NCBI GenBank assembly: GCA_038110465.1
Contig: JAYNJU010000001.1
Span: 262,556-326,555, forward strand
Origin: Marisimplicoccus sp038110465
Lineage (GTDB): Bacteria > Bacteroidota > Bacteroidia > Flavobacteriales > Flavobacteriaceae
Reading direction: 5' to 3'
Length of the DNA: 64,000 nt
Every line of letters begins with the position of its first letter. Position 1 is the first letter of the stretch. A program made the translations under genes and the position numbers. Below the pieces are notes generated by a model. The model did not search any database, was not told where the DNA came from, and was given only the letters and a program-made list of their open reading frames with translations. Below, in pieces: positions 17,801-27,720 of this stretch.

Positions 17801-18874
17801 TCAAATAAATGGAGTTTTAGTTATTTCTGCTTTAAGAAAATTATCTCTGATTTTTATAAATATCAATTTATCATCTAAATATTCATCTTTAATATACCCA
17901 AGCCCAATTCCTATTTTTAAAATCGGTGAAAAAGTACCTGATGTAACATATCCTATTAATTTTTTATCAATATTATATAGTTGATAGCCTTTTCTTGGTA
18001 TTCCTTTTTCCAAAAATTTAAAACCTATAAGTTTATCTTCTGTTCCATTATTTATTTTATCGATAATAGCCTCATGACCTATAAACTTAGTTTCTGTTTT
18101 TGTAATCCAATTTAAATTTGCTTGTATAGGGTTTGTTTTTTCATTAATATCGTTTCCATAAAGGCAATATCCCATCTCAATTCTTAAAGTATCTCTAGCT
18201 GCTAACCCAATTGGGAGTAGATCTGCATTTTTTGAATTTATAAGTAGGTCCCATATTTTTTCAACATCTTCATTTTTTATATATAATTCATATCCTCCAG
18301 CTCCAGTGTATCCTGTTTTTGAAATAATAATATTATCAATTCCACCAAATTTTCCTTGATAAAAGGAATAATTGCTAAGACTACTTATATCTAGTTCAGT
18401 GTAATCCTTACATAAAGTTTCAGAATCTGGACCTTGTATTGCTAGTAAAGATATTTCATTAGATAAATCATTTATTGTGCAATCAAATCCTTTTGCATTA
18501 CTAATTATCCATTCAAGATCTTTTGATAAATTAGATGCATTTACAACTAGAAGGTATTTTCTCTCTTCGAGTTTATAAACTATCAAATCATCTATAATTC
18601 CTCCATTATTATTAAGAATACAATTATATTGAGCTTTACCTACTTTAAGTTTTAAGATATCATTACTGCATATATAGTTAACATATTTAGTTGAATCAAT
18701 ACCAGAAATCTCAATTTCACCCATATGGGATACATCAAACATTCCTACTTTATTTCTTACATGAATATGTTCATCGTTAACAGAAGTATAGCTCACAGGC
18801 ATAAGAAATCCGGCAAAGTCCACAATTTTTGCACCTAAACTTTTATGTTTATCAAAAAGAGCTGTTTTTTTCAT
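17801..18874 (-). CDS. gcvT: Aminomethyltransferase, glycine cleavage system T protein
   Basis: Transfers the methylene group from lipoyl-bound aminomethyl to tetrahydrofolate in glycine cleavage. The 357 residues match GcvT: LVDFAGFLMPVSY-like start, VGMFDVSHMGEI (near 42), LLAIQGPDSETL, TGYTGAGGYELYI (near 187) and LAARDTLRIEMGYCLYGND (near 228). gcvP and gcvH are not in the window. The start is only 23 bases from the divergent peptidase start, so its promoter must extend into that gene; a -7 match (TATTTTTG, 18913-18906) is found there. Confidence 0.95.
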   Translation of the reverse strand: MKKTALFDKHKSLGAKIVDFAGFLMPVSYTSVNDEHIHVRNKVGMFDVSHMGEIEISGIDSTKYVNYICSNDILKLKVGKAQYNCILNNNGGIIDDLIVYKLEERKYLLVVNASNLSKDLEWIISNAKGFDCTINDLSNEISLLAIQGPDSETLCKDYTELDISSLSNYSFYQGKFGGIDNIIISKTGYTGAGGYELYIKNEDVEKIWDLLINSKNADLLPIGLAARDTLRIEMGYCLYGNDINEKTNPIQANLNWITKTETKFIGHEAIIDKINNGTEDKLIGFKFLEKGIPRKGYQLYNIDKKLIGYVTSGTFSPILKIGIGLGYIKDEYLDDKLIFIKIRDNFLKAEITKTPFI

Positions 18875-18897
18875 TAATTTGTTTAAAAATTAAATCT

Positions 18898-20325
18898 ATG
18901 AATTTCAAAAATACTCTTTTTTTACTTCTATTTTTTTTCATAATTAATAATCTTAATTCACAAAAATATTTTGATGATTTGGGACCTAATTTTCATAAAA
19001 TGAAAAGGAATGAATTCAGGTCTCAAATGCCAACGAATAGTGTAGCAATTTTTTTTACATCTCCTATAATGAAGAGGGCTAATGATACAGATTACATGTA
19101 TCATCAAGACCCAAATTTTTTTTATTTAACAGGATGGAGAGAACCTCATGGAGTACTTGTTTTATTTAAAGATGATCAATTTGATAAAGAAGGTTCATAC
19201 AATGAGATTTTTTATGTAAGGGAAAGGAATGAGTATAGGGAAATGTGGGATGGTAGAAGACTTGGAGTATCCGGTGCAAATGAAATGGGTTTTGATAGAG
19301 TTAAATTGAGATCTGAATTTATTGATAATCCTATTTCACTAGATAATTTTTCAAGTATTTTAAATATGGAAATAAGAGATGATGTTAGAGATTTTAATGA
19401 TGACAATTACGACTTATTTGATATCCAAAATAAATTTCAAGAATTACTTAATAAAAAGAACTCACAAGCATTAGGTGACTTAATAAAAGAGTTTAATAAT
19501 TCTTCAGTAAATCCAATAATGTCAAAACTTAGACAAAAAAAGGATCAAAAAGAAATTGAACTTTTAACAAAAGCTATTAAAATTTCAGCTCAAGCCCAAA
19601 TTGAAGTAATGAAGGCAATTAATAATAATATGACAGAGAGAGAGGTTCAAGGAATTCATGAATTCATTTACAGAAAATATGGAGCTGCTCATGAGGGCTA
19701 TAATTCTATAGTTGGATCAGGAGGTAATGCTTGTGTACTTCATTATGTAACAAATGAAGATACAGATATTAAAGATAAATTAATTCTAATGGATTTAGGA
19801 GCAGAGTATAGAGGTTATACTGCGGATGTAACAAGAACAATACCTGTTAATGGAAAATTTAATCCTGAGCAAAAGTTAATATATGATCTTGTTTATGAAT
19901 CTCAAGAAGAAGCAATTAAAATGGCAATTGTTGGAAATAACTTTTCTGATATTTACTTTAAAAGTTATGAGGTTATCGCTAAAGGCTTAGTTGAATTAGG
20001 TATTATTGATAATTTAAATGATGCAAGAAAATACTATCCACATGGTGTTTCTCATCATATAGGTTTAGATGTTCATGATCCTGGTTCTAGAGAACTCCAA
20101 GAAAATATGGTAATTACAGTTGAGCCAGGCATATATATTCCTGAAAATAGTGACACTGATCCTAAATGGTGGAATATTGGAGTAAGAATTGAAGATGATA
20201 TTTTAATAACAGAGTCAGGTCCTATAAATTTATCTTCAGAAGCACCCAGAAAATCGAACGATATTGAATCATTAATGACTCAAGAAAGTATTTTTAATAG
20301 CCTAAATCTTGAAACTATTGATTAA
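18898..20325 (+). CDS. Secreted Xaa-Pro aminopeptidase (M24B)
   Basis: Metallopeptidase that removes N-terminal residues preceding proline. From ATG 18898 the 475-residue protein opens with a signal peptide (MNFKNTLFLLLFFFIINNLNS), which fixes this start over the ATG at 18829. An aminopeptidase P N-terminal domain (about 25-190) is followed by the pita-bread M24 domain with the metal ligands visible in LMDLGAEYRGYTADVTRT (two Asp), GVSHHIGLDVHD (His), VITVEPGIY (Glu) and GVRIEDDIL (Glu). A periplasmic role in digesting peptides is likely. It converges on thrC. Confidence 0.93.
   Translation: MNFKNTLFLLLFFFIINNLNSQKYFDDLGPNFHKMKRNEFRSQMPTNSVAIFFTSPIMKRANDTDYMYHQDPNFFYLTGWREPHGVLVLFKDDQFDKEGSYNEIFYVRERNEYREMWDGRRLGVSGANEMGFDRVKLRSEFIDNPISLDNFSSILNMEIRDDVRDFNDDNYDLFDIQNKFQELLNKKNSQALGDLIKEFNNSSVNPIMSKLRQKKDQKEIELLTKAIKISAQAQIEVMKAINNNMTEREVQGIHEFIYRKYGAAHEGYNSIVGSGGNACVLHYVTNEDTDIKDKLILMDLGAEYRGYTADVTRTIPVNGKFNPEQKLIYDLVYESQEEAIKMAIVGNNFSDIYFKSYEVIAKGLVELGIIDNLNDARKYYPHGVSHHIGLDVHDPGSRELQENMVITVEPGIYIPENSDTDPKWWNIGVRIEDDILITESGPINLSSEAPRKSNDIESLMTQESIFNSLNLETID
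18906..18913 (-). promoter_or_regulatory. -7 box candidate for gcvT inside the divergent peptidase gene
   Basis: On the - strand the eight bases read TATTTTTG, identical to the rpsA -7 box and matching TAnnTTTG. It lies 31 bases upstream of the gcvT ATG and within the first codons of the divergent aminopeptidase. No TTG at -33 was found, so confidence is modest. Confidence 0.4.
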
Positions 20326-20329
20326 TCAC

Positions 20330-21628
20330 TTAATCAATTAAAATTTCTTTTAGCTCTTCATAAGTACTTATGTTTTGTGATACTTTTTTCTTTTCAAAAA
20401 TTTTTAAAATACTATGTGGATATTCAATTTTTGAACCAATACTTTCTTCTACAATTTTTTTAAATTTTATAGGATGAGCAGTAGATAGAAATATACCATT
20501 GAAATTTTTAATCTGATTCTCTTCAAGAAATTTTTGTAATCCAAGATAACCAATGGTAGAATGCGGATCACATATGTAACTAAATTTATGAAATAATATT
20601 TTCATTGATAATTTTGTAGAAAAATCATCAAAACTATATCCTGAAATAATTTTTTTTAACTCATTATAATCATTATCATATAGATTTTGAATCCTAATAA
20701 AATTACTTGGAATAGACACATCCATTGCATTTGAAATAGTACTAATAGTTTTATTAGGTTCTAAGATTCCATTTTCTAAGTATCTGGGAACTGTATCATT
20801 TATGTTAGTTGAAGCAATAAAATGATCAATTTTAAGCCCCATTTTTTTTGATAAAACCCCAGCGCAGAGATTACCAAAATTTCCACTAGGAACAGAAAAA
20901 ATATTAAGAAGACTGTAATCTAAATTCTTAAATGATAAAAAATAATAAAAAATTTGAGGAAGCCACCTCGCTATATTAATTGAATTTGCTGATGTTAAAG
21001 AAATTTTACTATTTATTTGCTTATCATTAAATGCTTCTTTAACCATTGATTGACAAAGGTCAAAGTCTCCATCAACTTCAATTGCTCTAACTGAGGAGCC
21101 ATTTGTTGTAATTTGTAATTCTTGAACTTTACTTACTTTCCCTTTTGGATAGAGTATACATACATCTATATCTTTAATATCTTTAAAACCATTTGCAACA
21201 GCACCACCTGTATCTCCTGATGTAGCAACTAAGACAGTAATTTTTTTTGAGTTAAATGAGTTATTAAAATGATTTAAGCAAAGGGCCATGAATTTAGCTC
21301 CAACATCTTTAAAAGCTAGAGTTGGTCCATGAAATAGTTCAAGTGAATAAATTGAGTCATGAACATTTTTAAGCGGAATATTAAACGATATTGTCTTACT
21401 AATTATTTCTAATAAATCATTCTTTGAAATTTCATCACCTATATATCCTTTAATTACTTCATGACATAATTCAACTTCATCCATATTACTAAGATTATCA
21501 ATTATTTTGTTAGGAATTTGGATAATATGTTCAGGAAAATAAAGCCCTTTATCTGGAGCTAGTCCATAAGACAAGGCTTCTCTAAATGAAGTTGAATTTG
21601 ATCTATTATTTAAGCTTTTATATTTCAT
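20330..21628 (-). CDS. thrC: Threonine synthase
   Basis: PLP enzyme that converts O-phosphohomoserine to threonine. The 432 residues match the long ThrC form: RNSNSTSFREALSYGLAPDKGLY-like start region, the PLP lysine in HGPTLAFKDVGAKF (near 113), VATSGDTGGAV and PSGNFGNLCAG. It is the last gene of clpC-thrA-thrB-thrC; its ATG overlaps the thrB stop by one base (TAATG). It ends 4 bases from the convergent peptidase. Confidence 0.96.
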   Translation of the reverse strand: MKYKSLNNRSNSTSFREALSYGLAPDKGLYFPEHIIQIPNKIIDNLSNMDEVELCHEVIKGYIGDEISKNDLLEIISKTISFNIPLKNVHDSIYSLELFHGPTLAFKDVGAKFMALCLNHFNNSFNSKKITVLVATSGDTGGAVANGFKDIKDIDVCILYPKGKVSKVQELQITTNGSSVRAIEVDGDFDLCQSMVKEAFNDKQINSKISLTSANSINIARWLPQIFYYFLSFKNLDYSLLNIFSVPSGNFGNLCAGVLSKKMGLKIDHFIASTNINDTVPRYLENGILEPNKTISTISNAMDVSIPSNFIRIQNLYDNDYNELKKIISGYSFDDFSTKLSMKILFHKFSYICDPHSTIGYLGLQKFLEENQIKNFNGIFLSTAHPIKFKKIVEESIGSKIEYPHSILKIFEKKKVSQNISTYEELKEILID

Positions 21629-22551
21629 TAATCTAAAATTTTTATTCCTGATGGATTTATTCTAGATATAAAGCTATCATGATCAATATTTAGCTTATTA
21701 TAATGATTATTTATGTTATTTAATATGTTAATTGAATTATCATGATTATTTGAGAGAGCAAAAATAGATGGTCCTGATCCAGAAATACCAGAAGCAATTG
21801 CTCCTGAATCAATAGAAATCTTTTTAATTGATTCAAACTCAGGAATCAAAATAGATCTATCAGGCTCAACTACCTCATCTACTACGCTTCTTGACATTAA
21901 CTCGTAATCCTCAGTATATAGACTACTTATAAACGCACCGAGATTAGCAGATTGTTCAACCATTTTTTCAATTTTTACTTTTTTTCTAACAACTTTTCTA
22001 GAGTCAGAGGTTTTAATTTCAATATTTGGCCTTACTATTACAACTTCTAGATTTTTTGGAGTTGGAAGCTTTATTACGTCAAGATAATTCAATGATCTTA
22101 CTAGTGTAATACCTCCTAAAATAATAGGAGCAACATTATCAGCATGATAAGATCCACTTACATAATTTTCCCCTTCCATTGCAAACTTAATTAGATCTAA
22201 GTTATTGAAGTGAGAATTTAATAATTGATTAATTCCATATACAGTTCCTGCAGAGCTTGCAGCAGAACTACCAATTCCACTTCCAGGCTTAATGCCTTTT
22301 TTTATTTTTATTTTAAATCCATAGTCAATATCAATATTTTTAAGCATTGCTTTAGCAGCTATACCAGCAACATTTTTATCAATATCTAATGGTAAATCAA
22401 AACCGTCTATTGATTCAATCAAAATATTTTTTGATTTTTGTTTATGTATTTCTATCTCGTCACCCCGATTTTCTAGGCAGACACCAAGTATATCATATCC
22501 ACAGGATAAGTTAGTAATACTTCCAGGAGAAAAAACTTTTATACTTTCCAT
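21628..22551 (-). CDS. thrB: Homoserine kinase
   Basis: GHMP kinase that phosphorylates homoserine. From ATG 22551, directly after the thrA stop, the protein has 307 residues and begins MESIKVFSPGSITNLSCGYD, the normal ThrB start; a longer in-frame extension into thrA is not supported. The ATP loop KKGIKPGSGIGSSAASSAG is near residues 85-103 and GAIASGISGSGPSIFA near the C-terminus. It is translationally coupled on both sides. Confidence 0.95.
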   Translation of the reverse strand: MESIKVFSPGSITNLSCGYDILGVCLENRGDEIEIHKQKSKNILIESIDGFDLPLDIDKNVAGIAAKAMLKNIDIDYGFKIKIKKGIKPGSGIGSSAASSAGTVYGINQLLNSHFNNLDLIKFAMEGENYVSGSYHADNVAPIILGGITLVRSLNYLDVIKLPTPKNLEVVIVRPNIEIKTSDSRKVVRKKVKIEKMVEQSANLGAFISSLYTEDYELMSRSVVDEVVEPDRSILIPEFESIKKISIDSGAIASGISGSGPSIFALSNNHDNSINILNNINNHYNKLNIDHDSFISRINPSGIKILD

Positions 22552-22552
22552 T

Positions 22553-24988
22553 TTATTTACAAGCTTTGATAATATCTGCAAATACTCCAGAGGCAGTAAA
22601 TTCTCCTCCTGCTCCAGCTCCCTTAACAACAAGAGGTGAATCTTTATACCTATTTGTGTAAAAAACTGTTATGTTATCACTCCCAACTAAATTATAAAAA
22701 GGATGATCAACAGGAATTGATTCAAGACCAACAGAAGCAATTCCATTATCAAGTCTAGCAACAAACTTTAATCTGCAATTATTCCTGTTTGCCTCATCCA
22801 ATAAATTATTAAAATGGCTTGAGTTATCTTTTAATGAATTTAAAAACTCACTAACTGATTTAGCCTCTAAAGATTCTCTTGGTAAAAAATGATTTGCCTT
22901 AACATCATTTATTTCTAAATTTACTCCACTTTCTCTTGCAAGAATTAAAATTTTTCTTGAAACATCAATTCCACATAAATCAATCTTAGGATCTGGTTCA
23001 GTGTATCCCAGCTCTACAGCTCTTGAAACAATTTCGTGAAAAGTATCCTTTTCCTTAAAATTATTGAAAATATAGTTAAGTGTACCAGATAAAACAGCTT
23101 CAATTTTATTGATTTTATCACCTGAGTTAACTAAATTATTTAATGTATCAATAACTGGTAAAGCAGCACCAACATTGGTCTCATAATTGAAGGATGAATT
23201 AAATTCTCTTGATAATTTTTTAAGTTCTAGATAGTTTGATAAATCTCCAGAATTTGCAATTTTATTACATGTAATAACACTAATACCATTTTTAAGATAT
23301 TTATGATAAGTTAAAGGAATCGTATCACTTGCAGTATTGTCAATAAACAGACTATTCCTTAGATTATATTCTAAAATTTTTTCTTGGAAATCACTTGGAT
23401 TAGAAATTTCAACAGACTTATCTAGGGACTCTTTCCAATTATTTAGGTCTATTTCATTTTCTGATATTATCATTTTTTTTGAATTAGCAATTCCAAGTAC
23501 TTTTAAATTTAATCCTAATGATTTTGAGATATAATTTTTCTGATTTTTAATTTGTTCAACTAAAAAGCTTCCTACATTTCCTATTCCTGTAATAAACAAA
23601 TGCACGTCTTTAAGGTCTCTTTCAAAGAAACTTTCATGAAGTGAATTAAGTGCTTTTGTTGTATCACTTTCATCAATTAATATTGAAATATTTCTTTCGG
23701 AAGCTCCTTGAGCTATAGCCCTAACATTAATATTATTTCTTCCTAATGACCCGAAAAGTTTACCACTAACACCTTTCTTATTCTTCATGTTATCACCAAC
23801 AACTGCAATATTAGCTAGGTTAGTTTCAATTTGAGCACTGTTTATTCTTTTTTGAGAAATTTCAAATTGGAATTCATTATCAATTACTTCTTTTGCAAGA
23901 TTAGCATCATCAGAGTCAACGGCTATACAAATTGAAAATTCTGATGAAGCTTGAGTTATCATAATTACATTAATTTTATTCGACGATAACGCTTCGAAAA
24001 ATCTTTTTGAAAATCCTGGAACACCTACCATTCCTGATCCCTCAAAATTAATAATAGAAATATTTGCTATATGACTGATACCTTTAACTATTTCTTCATC
24101 TTTTAATTTACTTGAGTTAGAAATACAAGTACCTTGATCTTGATCTCTAAAGGTATTTTTGATGTAGACAGGGATATTTTCTTCAACTAATGGCTGAAGG
24201 GTAGGGAAGTATATAACTTTTGCTCCAAAAAAAGATAATTCCATTGCCTCTTTATAAGATAGGTATTCTATAGGAAATGCATTTTTAACTATTTTAGGAT
24301 TTGCACTATAAACCCCACTTACATCTGTCCAAATTTCAAGGGAATCAGCATTAATATTCTTTGAATAAATAGCAGCCGTATAATCAGAACCACCTCTTCC
24401 TAAATTTGAAATTTCATTATTCTCATTTGTGCAAATAAACCCAGGAGCAATAATTATATTCGATTTAATAAGGTCAATCTTATTCTTAATACTTATTGAA
24501 GTTTTCTCATTATCAATTACCTCGTTATTATTTACCTTTTTAGTAAAAATTACTTCACAAGAATCGAGATAGCTAATATCAAATTTTTCTTGTTTAAGAA
24601 TTTCATAAATTATATGACTTGATAGTATTTCCCCTAATGTTAAAACTTTAGATATAGTTTTGTCTGTAACTTCATTTATTGTGGATATTGCGTCTAAAAT
24701 TTCTTCGAGGTTATTTAATCTTTCTTTTAAAAAACTTTTAAGAAAACTTTGATTTTCAACTTTAGAAAGATTATTAATGACTTCTAAATGTCTTTGTTCT
24801 ATTTCTTTTATGATAGATTCATAAGAATTTCCTTTATTATCAAGACAATTTTGTAATAAATTGGTAACTCCTCCTAGTGCAGAAACAACTACTAATAAAG
24901 GTCCTTCATTAGATTTAATTATAGAAATAACTTTGGATATTGAATTGGAGTCTGCAACAGAAGTTCCTCCAAACTTAATTACTTTCAA
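22553..24988 (-). CDS. thrA: Bifunctional aspartokinase / homoserine dehydrogenase
   Basis: Catalyses the first and third steps of the aspartate-to-threonine pathway. The 811 residues contain the aspartokinase (MKVIKFGGTSVADSNSISK at 1-19, GRGGSDYTAA near 206), two ACT regulatory domains (about 310-450), the NAD(P)-binding FITGIGNVGSFLVEQI near 463, and the homoserine dehydrogenase active region EAVLSGTLNYIFN and GYTEPDPKIDLCG. The ACT domains suggest feedback inhibition by threonine. Start is TTG, overlapping the clpC stop as TTGA; no thr attenuator leader fits because clpC is directly upstream. Confidence 0.96.
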   Translation of the reverse strand: MKVIKFGGTSVADSNSISKVISIIKSNEGPLLVVVSALGGVTNLLQNCLDNKGNSYESIIKEIEQRHLEVINNLSKVENQSFLKSFLKERLNNLEEILDAISTINEVTDKTISKVLTLGEILSSHIIYEILKQEKFDISYLDSCEVIFTKKVNNNEVIDNEKTSISIKNKIDLIKSNIIIAPGFICTNENNEISNLGRGGSDYTAAIYSKNINADSLEIWTDVSGVYSANPKIVKNAFPIEYLSYKEAMELSFFGAKVIYFPTLQPLVEENIPVYIKNTFRDQDQGTCISNSSKLKDEEIVKGISHIANISIINFEGSGMVGVPGFSKRFFEALSSNKINVIMITQASSEFSICIAVDSDDANLAKEVIDNEFQFEISQKRINSAQIETNLANIAVVGDNMKNKKGVSGKLFGSLGRNNINVRAIAQGASERNISILIDESDTTKALNSLHESFFERDLKDVHLFITGIGNVGSFLVEQIKNQKNYISKSLGLNLKVLGIANSKKMIISENEIDLNNWKESLDKSVEISNPSDFQEKILEYNLRNSLFIDNTASDTIPLTYHKYLKNGISVITCNKIANSGDLSNYLELKKLSREFNSSFNYETNVGAALPVIDTLNNLVNSGDKINKIEAVLSGTLNYIFNNFKEKDTFHEIVSRAVELGYTEPDPKIDLCGIDVSRKILILARESGVNLEINDVKANHFLPRESLEAKSVSEFLNSLKDNSSHFNNLLDEANRNNCRLKFVARLDNGIASVGLESIPVDHPFYNLVGSDNITVFYTNRYKDSPLVVKGAGAGGEFTASGVFADIIKACK

Positions 24989-27537
24989 GTAGCAATTTCT
25001 TTTTTGTTAATTAATAATATGAGTTGATCAGAGTTTTGCTTATGATCGATATGTAATTTATCACCTAGTTTAATTTTATCTGAAACAAGGTTTTCAGCAA
25101 TAAGATCTTCTATATGTTTTTGAATCATTCTATTTAAAGGTCTAGCACCATTTTTTTCATCAAATCCCCTTTCACAAATAAATAATTTTGCTTTAGAAGA
25201 TATTGATAAATCATATCCTAATGATTTAACTCTTTCTATTAACTTATTTAATTCGATTACAACTATTTTATTAATCTCTTTAATTGATAAAGAATTAAAA
25301 ATAATACATTCATCTATTCTGTTTAGGAATTCTGGGGCAAAAGTATTTTTTAAAGCTCTTTGAATAACTTTTTGTTCAATTTTAGCAGTTTGATCAATTG
25401 TAGATTTTGTTTCAAATCCAACTCCAATTCCAAAATCGTTTATTTGTTTTACTCCAATGTTAGAGGTCATAATTATGATTGTGTTTTGAAAATTAATTTT
25501 TCTACCTACACTATCAGTTAAAAATCCATCATCTAGTATTTGAAGTAACATACCGTAAATATCTGGATGACCTTTCTCAATCTCATCAAAAAGAACTACA
25601 GAATATGGCCTTCTTTTTACTTTCTCTGTTAACTGTCCACCTTCTTCATATCCAACGTAACCTGGAGGTGCTCCTATTAATCTTGATACAGAAAATTTCT
25701 CCATATACTCACTCATATCAATTCTGATTAGGTTTTCCTCTGATTCAAAAATTTCAGATGCTAAAACTTTTGCTAGCTGAGTTTTTCCAACTCCAGTTTG
25801 ACCTAGGAATATAAATGAACCAATAGGTCTGTTGGGAGAATTAAGTCCAGCTCGATTTCTTTGTATTGATTTAACAACCTTTGAGACTGCTTCATCTTGA
25901 CCAATAATTTTATCTTTTATAATTTTTTCGAGCTTTGAAAGTTTAGTTCTCTCTGAAGAAACAATTTTGTTAACAGGGATATTAGTCATCATAGAGACAA
26001 CATCGGCTATTTGGTTTTCATCAACAGTCACTCTGTTTAATTTTGAATCTTCATGCCATCTATTCTGAGCTTCAACTAGTTTTTTCTCAACTCTCTTCTC
26101 ATCATCTCTTAACTTTGCTGCCTCTTCATACTTCTGTTTCTTTACTACAGAATTTTTTAATTCTCTTACATCTTCAAGTTGTTTTTCTAACAATACAACT
26201 TCTTCTGGGACATCCATATTATTAATGTGAGCTCTTGATCCTGCTTCATCTAATGCATCTATTGCTTTATCTGGAAGATATCTATCAGTAATATATCTTT
26301 GGGATAGCTCTACACATGCAACTATAGCTTCTTCAGTGTAATTTACATTGTGATGAGATTCATATTTATCTTTTATGTTTTTCAATATTTCAATAGTCTC
26401 ATCTTTGGTTGTTTCTTCAACTAATATTTTCTGAAATCTTCTTTCTAATGCCCCATCCTTTTCAATATGTTGACTGTATTCGTTTAAAGTAGTGGCTCCA
26501 ATACACTGAATTTCTCCCCTAGCAAGAGCAGGTTTAAACATATTAGATGCATCAAGACTCCCTGTAGCTCCTCCGGCACCAACAATTGTATGAATTTCAT
26601 CAATAAATAAAATAATATTTCTATTTTTTTCTAATTCATTCATAACTGCCTTCATTCTTTCTTCAAACTGCCCTCTATATTTAGTTCCAGCAACTAAGCT
26701 AGCTAGATCGAGAGTAATAACTCTTTTACCATATAAAACTCTAGAAACTTTTTTTTGAATTATTCTTAATGCAAGTCCTTCGGCAATGGCTGACTTTCCT
26801 ACTCCAGGTTCTCCGATTAGTAAAGGATTATTTTTCTTTCTCCTACTTAATATTTGAGAAACTCTTTGAATTTCTTTATCTCTGCCGATTACAGGATCAA
26901 GTTTATTTGACTCAGCAAGAGCAGTCATGTCCCTTCCAAAATTATCCAGCACAGGAGTTTTTGTATTAGACTGAGTTTTTGTTTTCTGAGAAGAAGAGAA
27001 AGGATTAGTAGATGATTCATCAGATTCATCTTTTTCTTCTGGGAAAGTAGAAGATGAAGGATACTCAATTATATCATCAGATCCAGATTCATTTATCATC
27101 GCTTTAAACCTCTCTTTAACATTATCATAACTAATATCCATTTTTGATAATATTTTAGTAAGTGGGTCATTATCATTTCTTAAAATACATAAAAGTAAAT
27201 GGGCTGTATTTATACTAGTACTTTGAAATAGTTTTGCTTCTAAAAAAGTAGTTTTGAGGGCTCTTTCTGCCTGTCTAGTTAAATGTAAGTTCTTCTTTTC
27301 ATTTAATCTCAGCGATGAACTATCAATAATTGCAGGATTTAATAATTCTATTTTTTTTCTTAATTCATCAAGATTAACCTCAATTGAGTTTAATATAGAA
27401 ATGGCTTTGCCGCCACCATCACGTAACATACCTAAAAGAAGATGCTCTGTTCCAATTTGATTATGCCCTAACCTTAAAGCTTCTTCTTTACTGTAAGAAA
27501 TTACATCTTTTACTCTTGATGAAAAGTTATCATCCAT
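24985..27537 (-). CDS. clpC: ATP-dependent Clp protease ATP-binding subunit ClpC
   Basis: HSP100 unfoldase that feeds ClpP. From ATG 27537 (850 residues) the protein starts MDDNFSSRVKDVISYSKEEA, the usual Bacteroidota ClpC start; an ATG 18 bases upstream is less likely. It has two Clp N repeats (1-145), AAA+ domain 1 with GEPGVGKSAIAEGLA, a UVR-like coiled middle domain (about 430-500), AAA+ domain 2 with GQTGVGKTQLAKVLA, and the C-terminal D2-small domain. First gene of the clpC-thrABC run. The 183-base region shared with divergent gyrA is A/T rich, with no exact TAnnTTTG on either strand. Confidence 0.96.
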   Translation of the reverse strand: MDDNFSSRVKDVISYSKEEALRLGHNQIGTEHLLLGMLRDGGGKAISILNSIEVNLDELRKKIELLNPAIIDSSSLRLNEKKNLHLTRQAERALKTTFLEAKLFQSTSINTAHLLLCILRNDNDPLTKILSKMDISYDNVKERFKAMINESGSDDIIEYPSSSTFPEEKDESDESSTNPFSSSQKTKTQSNTKTPVLDNFGRDMTALAESNKLDPVIGRDKEIQRVSQILSRRKKNNPLLIGEPGVGKSAIAEGLALRIIQKKVSRVLYGKRVITLDLASLVAGTKYRGQFEERMKAVMNELEKNRNIILFIDEIHTIVGAGGATGSLDASNMFKPALARGEIQCIGATTLNEYSQHIEKDGALERRFQKILVEETTKDETIEILKNIKDKYESHHNVNYTEEAIVACVELSQRYITDRYLPDKAIDALDEAGSRAHINNMDVPEEVVLLEKQLEDVRELKNSVVKKQKYEEAAKLRDDEKRVEKKLVEAQNRWHEDSKLNRVTVDENQIADVVSMMTNIPVNKIVSSERTKLSKLEKIIKDKIIGQDEAVSKVVKSIQRNRAGLNSPNRPIGSFIFLGQTGVGKTQLAKVLASEIFESEENLIRIDMSEYMEKFSVSRLIGAPPGYVGYEEGGQLTEKVKRRPYSVVLFDEIEKGHPDIYGMLLQILDDGFLTDSVGRKINFQNTIIIMTSNIGVKQINDFGIGVGFETKSTIDQTAKIEQKVIQRALKNTFAPEFLNRIDECIIFNSLSIKEINKIVVIELNKLIERVKSLGYDLSISSKAKLFICERGFDEKNGARPLNRMIQKHIEDLIAENLVSDKIKLGDKLHIDHKQNSDQLILLINKKEIAT

Positions 27538-27720
27538 ATAACATTTATTTAGCAACTAAAATATATTAATAATATAAATTAACAAAGAAAAAGATTATAC
27601 TAATTAATTATTTTATAATAAAACTTTTCAATTTAAAATGTTAATAAATTATGCTTTTTTCGGTCAAAAAATCACCCTAAAAATTAGCTCATTTATTATT
27701 TTTAACATCAATAAATTATT

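Noticed and set aside
24989..25040. Threonine leader peptide and attenuator upstream of thrA
   Set aside because: This region is clpC coding sequence and thrA overlaps the clpC stop.
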